A stretch of 64,000 nucleotides of DNA from Acinetobacter pittii (GTDB taxonomy: Bacteria > Pseudomonadota > Gammaproteobacteria > Pseudomonadales > Moraxellaceae). Positions 58,711 to 64,000 of this stretch are shown here, in pieces (the stretch's first letter is position 1; each line of letters opens with the position of its first letter). The notes beneath the pieces were generated by a model. It searched no databases. It had not been told where the DNA came from and saw nothing but the letters and a program-made list of their open reading frames with translations. The stretch is taken from positions 3,782,001 to 3,846,000 of the forward strand of contig NZ_CP139249.1 of the NCBI RefSeq assembly GCF_034064985.1, read 5' to 3'. The translations under genes and the position numbers were made by a program.

Positions 58711-58825
58711 AGCTGGCGATGACTTACTCTCACATGGGTAACCCCACACTACCATCAGCGCTAAGAGGTTTCACTTCTGAGTTCGGGAAGGGATCAGGTG
58801 GTTCACTCTTGCTATGGTCGCCAGC
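58711..58825 (-). rRNA. rrf: 5S ribosomal RNA
   Basis: About 115 nt whose ends pair (GCTGGCGA / TCGCCAGC) and whose internal sequence contains the conserved CCGAACTC and GTAGTGTGGGG segments of gammaproteobacterial 5S rRNA. Ends are set by the terminal helix. Confidence 0.95.
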
Positions 58826-59008
58826 ACAACTGTTTATGGATACTTGCTTCGTTTTATTCACTGTGTGATACGTTGCGTTTTCCAAATCTTTACAGACGGG
58901 CTGATTGAATCTGATTTTGTTCATTTTAGCTAAGCGTTTAACTAAATCAAGTTGCTTTGCATGTTTATGAATCGATTGATGCTTCACATACAACTGCTTG
59001 GGTGTTGT

Positions 59009-61899
<2,891 letters not shown>

Positions 61900-62261
61900 A
61901 TACAACCCCAAACAGTCGTCAACACCTACAAGTGAGTGTTGTCCGTGCGATTCTTCATCGCTACTATCTGTTGTCTGTGTACTTAAACACTGTACAGCTT
62001 CAATCTAAATTCATATACCAAAACGCTTGATTCAGTTAATTTGCTAGTTCTCAATCAACTCCAAGATCAGAATTACTTCCTCTCTTTTTGTTATTGAGTG
62101 AACAATTTATTTCAGACTCAATTTTGCCAATCTGTTAATGAATAAACATGCCTTCGTCAGGTCATGCTTAATACCGTGATACTTAAATCACAGAAGTTAA
62201 TAAACCAAGATCTTAAAATCTCTATTTACTAATTTCTGTAATCCGAACTTCTCTTAAGTTC
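61900..62261. other. Spacer between tRNA-Ala and 23S rRNA
   Basis: This 362-bp transcribed spacer holds no gene. It should contain the processing stem flanking 23S rRNA and antitermination elements, but I could not mark them with confidence. Confidence 0.6.
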
Positions 62262-62337
62262 TGGTGGAGACTAGGAGAGTCGAACTCCTGACCTCCTGCG
62301 TGCAAAGCAGGCGCTCTACCAACTAAGCTAAGTCCCC
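62262..62337 (-). tRNA. tRNA-Ala (anticodon TGC)
   Basis: A 76-nt cloverleaf, acceptor GGGGACT pairing with AGTCTCC via one wobble, T-loop GTTCGACTC, encoded CCA end and anticodon TGC in CTTTGCACG. Confidence 0.96.
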
Positions 62338-62392
62338 AGCTTACATCATCAGTCATGTATCTTTTATCTATAACTTCAACTAGTCAAAGTCA

Positions 62393-62469
<77 letters not shown>

Positions 62470-62528
62470 TCAGATACATCTATGAAGAACAACTTGTTGT
62501 GGATTCTTACCAATCGTCAATCTTTCGT

Positions 62529-64000
<1,472 letters not shown>

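Overview
The window comes from an Acinetobacter of the A. baumannii group. This rests on three things: a wza-wzb-wzc export operon divergent from a long capsule operon ending galU-ugd-gpi-gne1, two fkpA-type genes beside wzc, and a right end carrying rRNA genes with A. baumannii-like sequence in the order 16S-tRNA-Ile-tRNA-Ala-23S-5S on the minus strand. Species assignment is from memory of the locus layout and sequence, not from a search.

Bases 1-26160 are the capsule (K) locus. On the minus strand, reading right to left, gna is followed by nine genes for a legionaminic-acid-type nonulosonate (legB, legC, legG, legI, legH, ptmE, ptmF, legF, ptmA). Then come wzx, a GT52 (sialyltransferase-like) glycosyltransferase, an EpsG-like wzy, two GT4 glycosyltransferases, itrA, galU, ugd, gpi and gne1. 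An acyltransferase gene runs in from the left edge on the other strand. wza, wzb and wzc run rightward. One initiating transferase plus three glycosyltransferases predicts a tetrasaccharide repeat unit containing a legionaminate-type sugar. The ugd product lacks the catalytic cysteine and asparagine of UDP-glucose dehydrogenases.

Bases 26300-34760 hold two FKBP prolyl isomerases, murJ, ampD, nadC, a phosphocholine-type phospholipase C with a tiny lipoprotein gene just upstream, and rph. A 55-residue membrane-protein gene converges on nadC. Three strong back-to-back hairpins lie in the gap between nadC and plc.

Bases 34900-37930 are a DesB/DesC-type acyl-lipid desaturase system with a divergent TetR regulator (DesT-like). 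Four operator-like sites spaced exactly 19 bp apart lie between the divergent genes. Bases 38060-44500 carry a second TetR regulator, dsbA, ubiG-gph-SDR, two RcnB-like secreted proteins and argA.

Bases 44830-49750 are a sulfonate operon (two ssuA paralogues, ssuD, ssuC, ssuB) ending at a strong terminator. A RutR-like regulator, a nucleosidase and a SLAC1/TehA/Ssu1-family transporter follow. Bases 52570-57520 are the conserved ribF-ileS-lspA-fkpB block. An FMN reductase-like gene, an ankyrin-repeat gene and the rRNA operon (16S truncated by the right edge) complete the window. No CRISPR array, insertion sequence, integrase or prophage was seen.
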